In this document: piece after piece, positions 35,536-45,277 of the stretch
How positions within the stretch are numbered: the stretch's first letter is position 1
Layout of the letters: the number at the start of each line of letters is the position of its first letter
Assembly (NCBI RefSeq): GCF_025502585.1
Contig: NZ_CP106679.1
Location: 2,201,501 to 2,265,500, forward strand
Direction of reading: 5' to 3'
From: Reichenbachiella agarivorans
GTDB taxonomy: Bacteria > Bacteroidota > Bacteroidia > Cytophagales > Cyclobacteriaceae
DNA: 64,000 bases
Translations under genes and position numbers: made by a program
Notes under the pieces: generated by a model
What the model was told of the DNA's origin: nothing
Databases searched by the model: none
Seen by the model: the letters and a program-made list of their open reading frames with translations, nothing else

Positions 35536-36951
35536 TTGCTCTCTTACTTTAAGGCCAATGATCCATACAGACTGCTCGGTGCATTCTTGTTATTAATCAT
35601 CATCCGTGTCTCCATTTTGGTGAGTGGAGTTCCACTTATCATTCCTGAACTCAAATGGCTCCTCATTGGCGAACGGTTGGGGAGTGGAGATATGGTTATG
35701 TACCGTGATGTGTGGGACTATTCAGCTCCGCTGTCTGTCATGGTGTACAAGTGGCTGGATATTCTGTTTGGTAAATCACGACTGACCTATCAGATTGTGT
35801 CTCTGCTCATAGTCGGCTTTCAGGCGGCACTTTTCAATCAACTCATGTTGAAGAACAAGGCATACAACACGAGCTCATATGTGCCTGCATTGATTTATAT
35901 ATTGATGATCAATATGTTTTTCGATTTCCTCACTTTGTCACCGGTGTTGATGAGTATGACATTTATCCTACTGGCATTGAACAACCTATTCAAAAGAATG
36001 GACAATCAAACGCAGGATGAGTTGTTCATTTTTACGGGAGTTTACTTGGGGATCGCTACCTTATTTTATCTTCCGTCCATATTTTATGTAGTGGTGACAT
36101 TGTTGTCTTTGCTTTTGTACACTGGATCGATCTTTCGTAGGATTGCATTGTTGATCTATGGGATGCTGATTGTTTTCGTTTTGGCAGGGCTTTATTTCTA
36201 TTGGAATGATAGTTTCCTTATTTACAACCATCATTTGTTCAAATCGCTTTGGATTGTCAATACCTACAAATTCATAGATGGGCAAAGTATGCTACTGATG
36301 ATGCTAGTACCTACTGTGATTTTGGTGGTGAGTGTGTACAAGACTTTGAAGCTGGGACGTTTTGTGAATTTTCAAAGCAAGATTCAGAGTGTCATGCTTA
36401 TGTTCATCATCTCAGGGATTTTGGCATTTTGGATGATCAAAGAAAGGACAACCTATCAGCTCATTTATTTTGTTCCTTCGTTGGCTTTTTTTGTGGCTCA
36501 TTATTTATTGGTGATTCGAAATTGGATTTTAGCAGAAGCGAATTTTATATTGATATTCACCTTGATTATTTTGAATCATTTGTTTCCTCTCAAGGGCTGG
36601 TTGTTTGTCAACAAGCTTGTGTCTTTGGATAATTTGATCGTGGTGCAGAGTGAGTATGCTGCAATAACTGAAGATAAAAACATATTGGTAATCGGAGAGG
36701 GGATTCATCATTACCAAAATGCTCACTTGGTGACGCCTTATTTGGATTGGCAGCTCTCCAAAATATTGTTTTCGCATTTAAACTACTACGACAACACTGC
36801 GGAGGTCTTTCAGAGCATAAACAAAGAGCTGCCAGAAGTAATCATTGATGAACAGAATATCGTGCCTGAGTTGTTTGGGATGATGCCGACTATCGAATCA
36901 AAATACCTCCCTCATGTTCGATTTAAAGGGGTTTATTTATTGAAGGATTAA
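35536..36951 (+). CDS. Polytopic membrane protein with C-terminal soluble domain (unknown function)
   Basis: 471 residues with about ten transmembrane helices in the first 350, then a soluble tail with VQSEYAAITEDKNILVIGEG and ELPEVIIDEQNIV. The architecture resembles Bacteroidota glycosyltransferase-39-like membrane proteins, and the tail's IIDEQ-type motif resembles the acceptor-binding end of such enzymes, but I cannot name it. The first codon is TTG at 35536: the upstream in-frame stop at 35521 leaves no ATG before residue ~55, and the N-terminus (LLSYFKANDPYRLL, read from TTG) looks like a genuine protein start. Single gene on the plus strand. Confidence 0.7.
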   Translation: MLSYFKANDPYRLLGAFLLLIIIRVSILVSGVPLIIPELKWLLIGERLGSGDMVMYRDVWDYSAPLSVMVYKWLDILFGKSRLTYQIVSLLIVGFQAALFNQLMLKNKAYNTSSYVPALIYILMINMFFDFLTLSPVLMSMTFILLALNNLFKRMDNQTQDELFIFTGVYLGIATLFYLPSIFYVVVTLLSLLLYTGSIFRRIALLIYGMLIVFVLAGLYFYWNDSFLIYNHHLFKSLWIVNTYKFIDGQSMLLMMLVPTVILVVSVYKTLKLGRFVNFQSKIQSVMLMFIISGILAFWMIKERTTYQLIYFVPSLAFFVAHYLLVIRNWILAEANFILIFTLIILNHLFPLKGWLFVNKLVSLDNLIVVQSEYAAITEDKNILVIGEGIHHYQNAHLVTPYLDWQLSKILFSHLNYYDNTAEVFQSINKELPEVIIDEQNIVPELFGMMPTIESKYLPHVRFKGVYLLKD

Positions 36952-36993
36952 AACCTAGGTAAAGTATCAATGTTTGGGTTAGCAGGATATTGA

Positions 36994-37320
36994 CTATTTC
37001 TTAGAACGTGAAATTTTCTCAGGGTCTTGACTTGTATGAAAAATATCGGTGATGATTACTGTTGCCCTGACAGGGTGGTATTCGTAAATGACTTTATAGT
37101 TTGCAATTTTGAGATTTCTGGAATCTTGCCCTATTTCTACCAGCAGAGGTTCTTGCTGTCCTGATTCTGGAAAAACCGTAATTGATCGACTTTATCAAAT
37201 ATGGAGTTGATTAATTTGATAGCTGGGCGGTTGTTTTTTTCTTGGAACGAAATGTAATCATATATTTTATCCAGACACGTCAAAACCTGAGTTCGATTAT
37301 GTAAAGAAGGCTGTTGATTT
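36994..37320 (-). pseudogene. RelE/ParE-type toxin gene with a single frameshift
   Basis: The 5' part reads LTCLDKIYDYISFQEKNN and continues to RFF. The 3' part, one frame away, reads PESGQQEPLLVEIGQDSRNL, then KIANYKVIYEYHPVRATVII and TDIFHTSQDPEKI, ending at a stop at 36994. These join into a canonical ParE toxin if one A is restored to the A5 run at 37171-37175 (T run in the gene). The 5' boundary is uncertain because the first ~25 codons do not align. No antitoxin gene is visible upstream. Loss of function by homopolymer deletion is the simplest reading; a sequencing error would mimic it. Confidence 0.8.
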
Positions 37321-37416
37321 ACAATAGGACAAAACAAAATGACATTTGATAAAAAGTGCAGAAAAACTCTTCCAGGGCTCTCTCTCCAGCTCATAGACAA
37401 AGCGAATTATATGCTA

Positions 37417-37444
37417 ATCCCTTCAAAAAAGCCCTTGAAGGGAT
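37417..37444. repeat. 10-bp perfect inverted repeat
   Basis: ATCCCTTCAA (37417-37426) pairs with TTGAAGGGAT (37435-37444), loop AAAAGCCC. It lies just upstream of the ParE relic and may be a remnant of its antitoxin operator or a terminator without a T-run. Confidence 0.45.
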
Positions 37445-37505
37445 ATTCAAAATCGAATTCAGTTTCAAAGCAAATGGCGTGACGTAAAAAGCAAGACCTA
37501 TAAAA

Positions 37506-37541
37506 AGCAAGAAGGCGCAACATTCGTTGCGCCTTCTTGCT
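37506..37541 (-). terminator. Terminator after rpiB
   Basis: AGCAAGAAGGCGCAA (37506-37520) pairs perfectly with TTGCGCCTTCTTGCT (37527-37541), loop CATTCG. On the minus strand the hairpin is followed by TTTTTA, correctly placed 20 bp past the rpiB stop. Confidence 0.9.
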
Positions 37542-37560
37542 AAAATATCAGTCGGAACTC

Positions 37561-37992
37561 TTAGTTGCAGCTAATCTTGTCCACTCTGGTTTGGTGTCTG
37601 CCACCTTCAAACTCGGTAGTTAGGAATTTGTCCACCATAGCGATAGATTTTTCTAGACTCACAAATCTAGCTGGTAAGCAGATGATGTTGGCGTCATTGT
37701 GTAGTCGGATGAGTTCTGCTACTTCTACCTCCCAGCATAGCCCTGCTCTGATTCCTTGATGTTTATTGGCAGTGATAGCTACCCCATTGGCACTGCCACA
37801 GATCAAGATACCAAAATCTGTTTTCTTCTCTTCAATAGATTGTGCTAGTGGGTGCACATGATCTGGATAGTCAACAGAGCTAGGAGAGTGTGGGCCAAAA
37901 TCCTCAACCTCATACCCTTGCGCTTGTAGATGTTTCACTATTTCGTTTTTGTATTCAAATCCGGCATGATCACCGCCTATTCCTATTTTCAT
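37561..37992 (-). CDS. rpiB: Ribose-5-phosphate isomerase B
   Basis: 143 residues. MKIGIGGDHAGFEYKNEIVK opens with the RpiB active-site segment; VDYPDHVHPLAQSIEE, GILICGSANGVAITANKHQG and AGLCWEVEVAELIRLHNDAN follow the family in order, with the catalytic cysteine in ICGSANG. It interconverts ribose-5-phosphate and ribulose-5-phosphate. It is 10 bp downstream of tatC on the same strand; a terminator follows. Confidence 0.96.
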   Translation of the reverse strand: MKIGIGGDHAGFEYKNEIVKHLQAQGYEVEDFGPHSPSSVDYPDHVHPLAQSIEEKKTDFGILICGSANGVAITANKHQGIRAGLCWEVEVAELIRLHNDANIICLPARFVSLEKSIAMVDKFLTTEFEGGRHQTRVDKISCN

Positions 37993-38002
37993 GTTCTTGA
38001 TT

Positions 38003-38845
38003 TTAATCTACTAGTAATTCTTTTTGTCTTTTTTTGTAGGCTCTTTTGGATACCATGATACTGATTTGATACAATCCTATCAATGGAATCGCGATCAAAA
38101 CTTGGCTGAATGGATCTGGAGGAGTCAACAATGCACCCAAAAAGAAAATCGCTACTATGCCATGTCTACGATAGGCTACCATGAGTTGAGGTGTGATGAT
38201 TCCTGCTTTGGTAAGGAATAAAATCACCATGGGCAATTGAAACAAGAGTCCACAGGCTAATACCAAGGTCGTCACCGTAGATACATAGGATACGATATCA
38301 AATTCATTGAGGATCGTTGGGTCCAATTGGTAGTTGGCGAGGAAGTTGATACTCAATGGGGTCAATATCAAGTAGCCAAACAGAATGCCGATCAGGAACA
38401 ATACGCTGACCCAAAAAACCGCACCATTGGCGACTTTTCTCTCATTGACATAGAGACCTGGGCTGACGAACCGCCATATTTCCCAAAATACATAAGGAAA
38501 GGCTACTGCAATCCCTACTGCAAAAGACGAAGCAATGTGCATCGTAAACTGACCCGTCATCTGCCTGCTTTGGATGATAAAAGGAAGCGTATCGATACAG
38601 AGTGCCTGAGTATCCAGTAGATTGGATAATTGGCACAACCATTGGTAAGTCCAAAAATCAGTTTTGGAAGGCCCAAGTATAATCATCCCAAAGACTATTT
38701 CTTTGGATAGAAAGGCTACTATAGTAAAAACAGCAATCGCTACAAATGCTCTGATGATATGCCATCTCAGCTCTTCCAAATGGTCGAGAAAAGTCATTTC
38801 TTCTTGACCATCTGGATGGATTTGATCCATTGGGAGTTTCTTCAT
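38003..38845 (-). CDS. tatC: Twin-arginine translocase subunit TatC
   Basis: 280 residues with six transmembrane helices. The family's N-terminal FLDHLEELRWHIIRA (about residues 19-33) is clear, followed by FPYVFWEIWRFVSPGLYVNE (about 118-137) and a C-terminal TPPDPFSQVLIAIPLIGLYQ. TatC binds the RR signal of folded proteins for export. No tatA/B is in the window. The gene is between glyA (3 bp upstream gap) and rpiB (10 bp), suggesting one transcript. Confidence 0.95.
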   Translation of the reverse strand: MKKLPMDQIHPDGQEEMTFLDHLEELRWHIIRAFVAIAVFTIVAFLSKEIVFGMIILGPSKTDFWTYQWLCQLSNLLDTQALCIDTLPFIIQSRQMTGQFTMHIASSFAVGIAVAFPYVFWEIWRFVSPGLYVNERKVANGAVFWVSVLFLIGILFGYLILTPLSINFLANYQLDPTILNEFDIVSYVSTVTTLVLACGLLFQLPMVILFLTKAGIITPQLMVAYRRHGIVAIFFLGALLTPPDPFSQVLIAIPLIGLYQISIMVSKRAYKKRQKELLVD

Positions 38846-38848
38846 TGT

Positions 38849-40138
38849 TTATACCAAGGAAGCAATGTGTGTATAGAGAGGAAAGTCTTTCATCCAACCG
38901 TGTACATCATTTCTTACTTCTTTGATTTTGGCTTCATTGTCAAGATTCATAAGAACAGAATCAATCAACTCAACTACACGGTCCATGTCAGCTTCTTTCA
39001 TGTTGCGTGAAGTGATAGCTGCAGTACCTACTCTGATGCCTGAAGTGACGAATGGAGAGCGCTCATCAAATGGAACCATATTCTTGTTGACAGTAATTTC
39101 TGCCTGAACCAGACCGTTTTCAGCATCTTTACCTGTGATTCCTTTTGATCCAAGATCGATGAGCATCAAGTGATTGTCTGTGCCTCCAGAGATCAAATTA
39201 TAGCCTCTCTTGACGAAAGACTCAGCCATCACAGCTGCATTTTTCTTCACTTGGAGGACATATTGCATGTATTCGTCAGATAATGCCTCACCAAAAGCAA
39301 TCGCTTTGGCAGCTATAATGTGTTCCAATGGCCCCCCTTGAGTACCTGGGAATACGCCTGAATCAAGTACTGAAGACATCATTCTAGCGGCACCTTTTGG
39401 AGTAGTCAGTCCCCATGGGTTTTCAAAATCTTCTCCCATCAAAATCATTCCGCCTCTTGGACCTCTGAGCGTCTTGTGAGTTGTAGTTGTCACGATGTGG
39501 CAATGTGGCATAGGATCATTGAGCAAACCTCTGGCGATCAAACCCGCAGGGTGAGAGATATCTGCTAGTAACAATGCATCTACAGAATCAGCAATTTCTC
39601 TGAATCTAGCGTAATCCCAATCTCTAGAGTAAGCAGAGGCACCACAGATGATGAGTTTTGGTTTGATGGCTTTGGCCTTTTCTGCAACCTTGTCCATGTC
39701 AATCAAACCAGTTTCTTTTTCTACACCGTAGAAATTAGCATCGAAATACTTACCCGAAATATTCACAGGGGAACCGTGAGATAAGTGACCACCGTGTGAT
39801 AGATCAAATCCTAATACCGTATCACCAGGCTGCAAGCATGCTAAGAAAACTGCCGCATTGGCTTGTGCACCGGAGTGAGGTTGTACATTGACCCAACTCG
39901 CCCCAAAAAGTTCTTTGGCTCTGTCTCTGGCTACGTCTTCGATTTGATCTACTACTTCACAACCGCCATAGTATCTTTTGCCTGGAAGTCCCTCGGCGTA
40001 TTTGTTGGTTAAGACTGTACCAGCAGCTTCCATAACTTGGGCTGATACAAAGTTCTCAGAAGCAATTAGTTCGATTCCACTTTCTTGTCTTTCTCTTTCT
40101 TTTTCGATGAGGTTGAATACGTCAAGGTCTCTCTGCAT
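38849..40138 (-). CDS. glyA: Serine hydroxymethyltransferase
   Basis: 429 residues from ATG 40138 ([18 protein letters not shown]); an upstream in-frame start at 40192 would add 18 non-conserved residues and overlap the promoter. [20 protein letters not shown], the [17 protein letters not shown]-lysine motif (Lys in [14 protein letters not shown]) and [19 protein letters not shown] are present. The enzyme converts serine to glycine while charging tetrahydrofolate. It is the first gene of a glyA-tatC-rpiB unit with its own promoter. Confidence 0.96.
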   Translation of the reverse strand: MQRDLDVFNLIEKERERQESGIELIASENFVSAQVMEAAGTVLTNKYAEGLPGKRYYGGCEVVDQIEDVARDRAKELFGASWVNVQPHSGAQANAAVFLACLQPGDTVLGFDLSHGGHLSHGSPVNISGKYFDANFYGVEKETGLIDMDKVAEKAKAIKPKLIICGASAYSRDWDYARFREIADSVDALLLADISHPAGLIARGLLNDPMPHCHIVTTTTHKTLRGPRGGMILMGEDFENPWGLTTPKGAARMMSSVLDSGVFPGTQGGPLEHIIAAKAIAFGEALSDEYMQYVLQVKKNAAVMAESFVKRGYNLISGGTDNHLMLIDLGSKGITGKDAENGLVQAEITVNKNMVPFDERSPFVTSGIRVGTAAITSRNMKEADMDRVVELIDSVLMNLDNEAKIKEVRNDVHGWMKDFPLYTHIASLV

Positions 40139-40161
40139 GATATTATGATTTCGATGAGGCG

Positions 40162-40193
40162 CAAATTTAGAAGAAGCCCTCTTATTAAGCAAA
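40162..40193 (-). promoter_or_regulatory. Promoter for glyA-tatC-rpiB
   Basis: On the minus strand, TTTG (complement of 40190-40193) is followed after 20 bp by TAAATTTG (complement of 40162-40169), matching the Bacteroidota -33/-7 pattern. The -7 element is 24 bp upstream of the glyA ATG. Confidence 0.7.
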
Positions 40194-40409
40194 GAATTGT
40201 GCTGTAGGGATGGTGAAAACGCAGAAGAAATATTTCATCCGAAAATTGTGAATCTAGGATTTATGGAGTAGTCTTATGGTTCAATTCGAAAAGGTCGCAG
40301 CAGTATAAAACCTATTTGAGAAAAAGTTGATCAGCTATGATTTCTCTCTCTTTATTATCTGATAATATTTTACTTCTATAAGGCATTGGTTTGATGCAAT
40401 GATTTGGAC

Positions 40410-42764
40410 ATGACACCCACAGAAGCAAAATATGGTTTATTGAAAATCGTAAAGGATCCCATCCTACGAATCGATCGATTTGGGTGGGTCAAAGAGTGTC
40501 ATTATCACCCCACGAGTGATCCAGCATTGATAGCTATTGGTTTTGAGCAAAGAAATATCAGAGATTTTGATTTTCTATTTGATTTGATTCGCTCCGTCGA
40601 GCTGTGTTTGCAGACTCAAGAGTCTCAATCTGCCTACTTTACGCTGAACTATCAAAGAGAGAGAAAACACTATGAGGTGTTGATAGAGCCAGATGACGAA
40701 GATGAGGTTCTGGCAATTGTCAAAGAAATCACCAAAAAGAAACAACGAGAAAATGAGCTACTGGAGTATTATAATTTACTTCAGAGTATCTATGAGGGAA
40801 CCTCATCCTCTACGGGCCGAGATTATTTGGATCAATTGACTTACCAATTGTCCAAGGCGATGAAGGCAGATTATACAGCAGTGTGTGTGGTCGATCCTAG
40901 AAAGGATGTATTGGAGACAGTGTCAATTAGTTTCAAAGGGAAAAAAGTAGAAAACACTACTTGGAAGATCAACGGTTCTCCTTATGAAGAGGTAATTGCC
41001 AATAGTTATCTCGAAATCAAACAGGGATTTAAAAATCGATTTTCAAGGTTTGAATTGAACTACCATCATCTCTTCAATGGGTTTATAGGTGTGCCGCTGT
41101 TTTACAACCAGATATACAGTAAGCCAATTGGTTTTATGTTTGCGCTGTATGAACTTCCATTGTTTGAAGGGATTCACAATGAAAAAATCCTCCAGATTTT
41201 TTCATCTAGAGCAGCTGCTGAGTTGGAGAGGATAGAGAACCAGCGAAAAATTGAATACAGCGAGGAACGTTTCAAGGCACTCTACAACAATACACCAGCT
41301 TATTTTAGTTCGACCAACAAATCGGGCGTGGTGATTGAGGTAGGAGATTACTTTTTAGAAAAAACAGGTTATAGTAGAGGTGATGTAATCGGTAAATGGT
41401 CAATTGATTTTTTGACGCCAGCATCCAAAAAATATGCAATCAGAAAAGTGATGCCTAAATTCCTTAAAAAGGGTTATTGTAAGGATGTTGCTTTAGAATT
41501 TGTGAAGAAGAACGGTGATATCATGGAAGTGATGTTGTCGGCCACCTTGATCAAGGATCAAGCAGGCAAGTTTGTCAAAACCATCATGAACCTCAATGAC
41601 GTGACCTTGCTGAGGAAAATTGAGAGGGAGTTGAGGGAAAGTGAAGAGAGGGTCATTCAAGCAGCCAATCGATTCCAGCTTTTATTTGACAACTCGCCAG
41701 TGGGGATCATTATTCATACAGCAGGGGTCATCAGACATGTCAATAGCGAGACCATCAGGTTGGCAAGGGGCAACAGTATTTATGACTTCATAGGCAAGAC
41801 AGCTATGAGTTTTGTACATCCCGAATCGAAATCTGCCGCACAGGCACGAATAGATAAGATATATGAGACAAAAAAGGCTCATAGAAATGAGCAAAAATTC
41901 CTTTGTGTGGATGGCTCTGTGATAGAGGTGGAGGCCATGGGTACACTGATAGAATATGAAGGCGAACCCTCTGTGCAAATTGCTTTTTATGATATTTCAG
42001 ACAGGAAAAATGCCGAACGAAGAATTTTGGAACGTGATAAGGAGCTTAAGACGCTGAACGAAAATTTGGCACGTCAAAATAACCAGTTGGAAGAGTTTGC
42101 CCACATTGCGTCGCACAATTTGAGAGCACCAATCACGAATATGCTGTCCTTGATCAAAATCAGAGAAGCGGATTCCTCAGAAGCAACTCAGCAGTTTGTT
42201 TGGGATAATTTGGGAAAGACAGTAAGAAATTTGGATGAAACAATCATTGAACTCAATGATGTAGTAAAGACTTCTTGGGAGTTGGATAAACAAAGAAAGA
42301 CTTTGCGTTTTCAAGATGTATTAGAAAAAATTCTTAACAGCATTGTTGATCAAATAGCTAAGGCAGATGCAGAATTTGATGTTAAATTTGAAATGTCAAC
42401 TGTTTTTTACCCTAAGATTTATTTGGAGAGCATCATTCAAAACCTGGTAACCAACGCTATTAAATACAAAAAGCCTCATGAAAGAGCGATGATCTATTTG
42501 AGAAGCTGGGAAAAAAATGGAAGAGGATATTTCTCCATAGAAGACAATGGTATGGGGATAAATTTAGAGAAGTATGGAAGCAGGCTTTTTGGACTGAGAA
42601 AGACTTTTCACTCTAATCATGATGCTAGGGGAGTGGGGCTTTTTATTACCAAAGCACAGATCGAATCGCTGGGTGGAAGTATTTTCGTAGAGAGCACCGA
42701 AGGAGTAGGAACGAAGTTTATTGTTGATTTTGGCACATTAAAGTTGATAAGTACAGACCATTAA
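40410..42764 (+). CDS. Cytoplasmic PAS/GAF sensor histidine kinase
   Basis: 784 residues from ATG 40410 (an in-frame TTG at 40404 precedes it). No transmembrane segment. Residues about 1-110 resemble a degenerate PAS; 130-290 form a GAF-like domain; two PAS domains follow (FKALYNNTPAYFSSTNKSGV, FQLLFDNSPVGIIIHTAGVI). The kinase has an H-box IASHNLRAPITNML with His569, an N-box QNLVTNAIKYKKP, G1 DNGMGI and G2 ARGVGLFITKAQ. The cognate receiver is very likely the gene 19 bp downstream, making this a complete phosphorelay pair. Confidence 0.9.
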   Translation: MTPTEAKYGLLKIVKDPILRIDRFGWVKECHYHPTSDPALIAIGFEQRNIRDFDFLFDLIRSVELCLQTQESQSAYFTLNYQRERKHYEVLIEPDDEDEVLAIVKEITKKKQRENELLEYYNLLQSIYEGTSSSTGRDYLDQLTYQLSKAMKADYTAVCVVDPRKDVLETVSISFKGKKVENTTWKINGSPYEEVIANSYLEIKQGFKNRFSRFELNYHHLFNGFIGVPLFYNQIYSKPIGFMFALYELPLFEGIHNEKILQIFSSRAAAELERIENQRKIEYSEERFKALYNNTPAYFSSTNKSGVVIEVGDYFLEKTGYSRGDVIGKWSIDFLTPASKKYAIRKVMPKFLKKGYCKDVALEFVKKNGDIMEVMLSATLIKDQAGKFVKTIMNLNDVTLLRKIERELRESEERVIQAANRFQLLFDNSPVGIIIHTAGVIRHVNSETIRLARGNSIYDFIGKTAMSFVHPESKSAAQARIDKIYETKKAHRNEQKFLCVDGSVIEVEAMGTLIEYEGEPSVQIAFYDISDRKNAERRILERDKELKTLNENLARQNNQLEEFAHIASHNLRAPITNMLSLIKIREADSSEATQQFVWDNLGKTVRNLDETIIELNDVVKTSWELDKQRKTLRFQDVLEKILNSIVDQIAKADAEFDVKFEMSTVFYPKIYLESIIQNLVTNAIKYKKPHERAMIYLRSWEKNGRGYFSIEDNGMGINLEKYGSRLFGLRKTFHSNHDARGVGLFITKAQIESLGGSIFVESTEGVGTKFIVDFGTLKLISTDH

Positions 42765-42783
42765 TTTATATTAGAATCACATT

Positions 42784-43176
42784 ATGGGTAAGATAAAAAA
42801 GGTAGCAGTAATTGATGATGATCAGGTGTTTCAATTGATCATCAAAAAGCAAATCGAAATGAAGAATTTTGATTGCGAAATACTCAATTTTTATAATGGA
42901 CAAGAGGCTTTTGATTTTTTCAAAGCCAACGTGGGGGAGGATGATAAATTACCTGATTTAGTCATGCTGGATGTGAATATGCCTGTGAAGAATGGCTGGG
43001 ACTTTTTGCAGGATTATCAAACCCTACCTGTTGAGATGAGAAAGAAAATCAGCCTGTATATGGTGACGTCTTCGGTGATTCAATCAGATATTGACAAGGC
43101 CAATGACAATGAAAATATCATTTCATTTGTGAGTAAGCCCATCACCAACGATAAACTAGAAGAGATTTTTACCTAA
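42784..43176 (+). CDS. Single-domain response regulator (CheY-like)
   Basis: 130 residues, receiver domain only. Acidic pocket IDDDQV (about residues 10-15), phosphoacceptor in VMLDVNMPVKNGW (Asp about 61), the signalling VTSS (about 98-101) and the terminal SKPI with the conserved lysine. No output domain, so it acts through protein interaction or as a phosphate relay or sink. It follows the PAS/GAF kinase by 19 bp on the same strand. Confidence 0.93.
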   Translation: MGKIKKVAVIDDDQVFQLIIKKQIEMKNFDCEILNFYNGQEAFDFFKANVGEDDKLPDLVMLDVNMPVKNGWDFLQDYQTLPVEMRKKISLYMVTSSVIQSDIDKANDNENIISFVSKPITNDKLEEIFT

Positions 43177-43181
43177 GTTGA

Positions 43182-44207
43182 CTAGCTCTCTTCGCTGAAA
43201 TAGAGTGTGTAATAATTTAATTTCTTGTCTGGATCAAATCCCCTGATGATTTGGTCTTTGTTGCCATGGACATAGATGTGGAAATTTTTATCCAGCTTGA
43301 TGATCGATCGAATAAACCTTTTGGTGTTTTTGATGGCTGGTTTAGAGATGTCAAATTGGTCTACATATAAATCAGGATTTTCTTCCTGCTTTCTTTCCTG
43401 AAAGTTTTCAAACTGATCGATCAACTCAGGGCTTTGAAGTACCTTCTCACCAAAATCCTGTTTGTTGAAAAATGGGTTTTGCTTCAGATAATCAATAGAT
43501 TGATTGACAAAGGCCAATTTTTCAGGCTTCTCATCATGCTGGAAGGTGCCTTGAGCAAACTCCTGTAGGTTGTTGATCAAATTCTGAGTCTGAAAATAAT
43601 CATCTCTGGTTTTTTCAATCCCCAAAAAGTCTTTTTGCCAATATTGTGCGCTGTTGCTTTTGTTGGTGATATCAACGTGGAGCACTTGGTAGCCATTTTC
43701 TTTGTCCGTGTTGAATATCAATACACCTTTGTCTAGTTTATTGATGCTTATTCCTTCATCTGAGATGATGTTGAAATCATTGCCTTGTCCTAGTATTTTG
43801 ATGTAAGTTTCTTTGTTCTCGACCTTGAACATCCCGATCACTTCTGTGACTTCATCATCCATTACACAGTCTTCAAAATGGCACACCAAGAAATCACCTT
43901 CTTTGATATTTTGATTCTGAGATAGGCGAGCCAGTAGAGTTGCCATCTCTACGGATTGATCAAACAAGCTGTCTGGTTGTTCAAAAATCTGATTGACTAT
44001 TTGGTAGACTTGATGATCATGCTCTTCATTTTCCAAATCAAAATGATACCGTTCTTCTTCTTTAAAAGATTTGAAAAAGTACTTGACCAGTAATTGATTC
44101 AAATCCTCATCCAAAGACTCAATTTTACCTGGGGAGGTAATTAATCCTTCGTCAGCAATTTTGTGAATGACGAGTTGGTTGAGTACGACTTCTGAGGAGA
44201 TGACCAT
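43182..44207 (-). CDS. Nucleoid-associated protein (NdpA/YejK family)
   Basis: 341 residues from ATG 44207. Earlier in-frame starts up to 44285 would overlap rfbB and add non-conserved residues. The family's opening (VVLNQLVIHKIADEG) and ESVEMATLLARLSQNQ-like region, followed by FLVCHFEDCVMDDEVTEVIG and the C-terminal RFIRSIIKLDKNFHIYVHG, match NdpA/YejK. These proteins associate with the nucleoid; the exact role is unclear. It is the last gene of the nucleotide-sugar run, 38 bp after rfbB. Convergent with the response regulator, 5 bp between stops. Confidence 0.75.
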   Translation of the reverse strand: MVISSEVVLNQLVIHKIADEGLITSPGKIESLDEDLNQLLVKYFFKSFKEEERYHFDLENEEHDHQVYQIVNQIFEQPDSLFDQSVEMATLLARLSQNQNIKEGDFLVCHFEDCVMDDEVTEVIGMFKVENKETYIKILGQGNDFNIISDEGISINKLDKGVLIFNTDKENGYQVLHVDITNKSNSAQYWQKDFLGIEKTRDDYFQTQNLINNLQEFAQGTFQHDEKPEKLAFVNQSIDYLKQNPFFNKQDFGEKVLQSPELIDQFENFQERKQEENPDLYVDQFDISKPAIKNTKRFIRSIIKLDKNFHIYVHGNKDQIIRGFDPDKKLNYYTLYFSEES

Positions 44208-44245
44208 GATTTCACAATTTAATTTGCGAAGATAATCTATGGAGA

Positions 44246-45277
44246 TTACTTTCTGTATGCTCCTGATTTGATGTTTGCGAGCCACTGGCTATTGGCCAAG
44301 TACCAATCCACTGTCAAGGCTAAGCCTTCTTCAAATTGAACAGATGGTTTCCAGTCCAACTCTTTGGATATTTTGGTAGAGTCTATGGCATATCTCAGAT
44401 CATGACCAGCTCGATCAGTTACATAGGTAATGAGCTTTTCGGAAGTCCCTGCGGGTTTTCCCAATTTTTGATCCATGACTTTGCAAAGCAATTTTACGAG
44501 ATCGATATTTTTCCATTCATTGAATCCCCCGATGTTGTAGGTATCACCCAATTTGCCTTTGTGAAAGACAGCGTCGATAGCAGTCACGTGATCGACTACA
44601 AAAAGCCAGTCTCTCACATTGACTCCTGCGCCATAGATTGGGAGAGGCTTCTCTTCCAAAATGTTTTGTATGCACACTGGAATCAACTTTTCAGGAAATT
44701 GGTTGGGACCATAATTGTTCGAGCAGTTGGAAACTACCACTGGCAATTTATAGGTGTTTTGATAGGCTCGGACAAAGTGATCCGAACTTGCTTTAGAGGC
44801 TGAATAGGGTGATTGTGGGTCGTATGGTGTAGTTTCCAAGAAGAATTCACCATCTTCTAATGAGCCATATACTTCGTCGGTAGATACGTGGTAAAACAAC
44901 TTGTCTGTGAAGTCTCCTTTCCAATGATTTTTGGCAGCATTGAGTAAGTTGACCGTGCCAATTACGTTGGTATGTACAAATGCCAAAGGGTCTTCGATAG
45001 AGCGGTCTACATGAGATTCAGCAGCGAGGTGAATCACCGAATTGATATTTTCTTCTTTAAAAATGCGATCTATATGATTCGCATCACAAATATCTCCTTG
45101 AATGAACTTGTAGTTAGGAGCAGAAATATCTATTAAGTTTTCTTTATTGCCTGCATAGGTCAACATATCTAGGTTGACAATGTTGTACTGTGGGTATTTG
45201 TTGACAAAATACCTCACTACATGCGAACCAATAAAACCCGCACCTCCAGTTATTAAAATATTCTTTTTTGCACTCAT
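44246..45277 (-). CDS. rfbB: dTDP-glucose 4,6-dehydratase
   Basis: 343 residues from ATG 45277, which overlaps the galE stop as ATGA; an in-frame upstream start at 45304 would intrude into galE. The NAD-binding GGAGFIGSHVVRYF, the catalytic STDEVYGSLEDGEFFLE with the family's acidic DE pair in place of TDE..., and YSASKASSDHFVRAY (Tyr-x3-Lys) are in order. The enzyme dehydrates dTDP-glucose in deoxysugar formation. rfbA, C and D are not in the window. Translationally coupled to galE. Confidence 0.93.
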   Translation of the reverse strand: MSAKKNILITGGAGFIGSHVVRYFVNKYPQYNIVNLDMLTYAGNKENLIDISAPNYKFIQGDICDANHIDRIFKEENINSVIHLAAESHVDRSIEDPLAFVHTNVIGTVNLLNAAKNHWKGDFTDKLFYHVSTDEVYGSLEDGEFFLETTPYDPQSPYSASKASSDHFVRAYQNTYKLPVVVSNCSNNYGPNQFPEKLIPVCIQNILEEKPLPIYGAGVNVRDWLFVVDHVTAIDAVFHKGKLGDTYNIGGFNEWKNIDLVKLLCKVMDQKLGKPAGTSEKLITYVTDRAGHDLRYAIDSTKISKELDWKPSVQFEEGLALTVDWYLANSQWLANIKSGAYRK

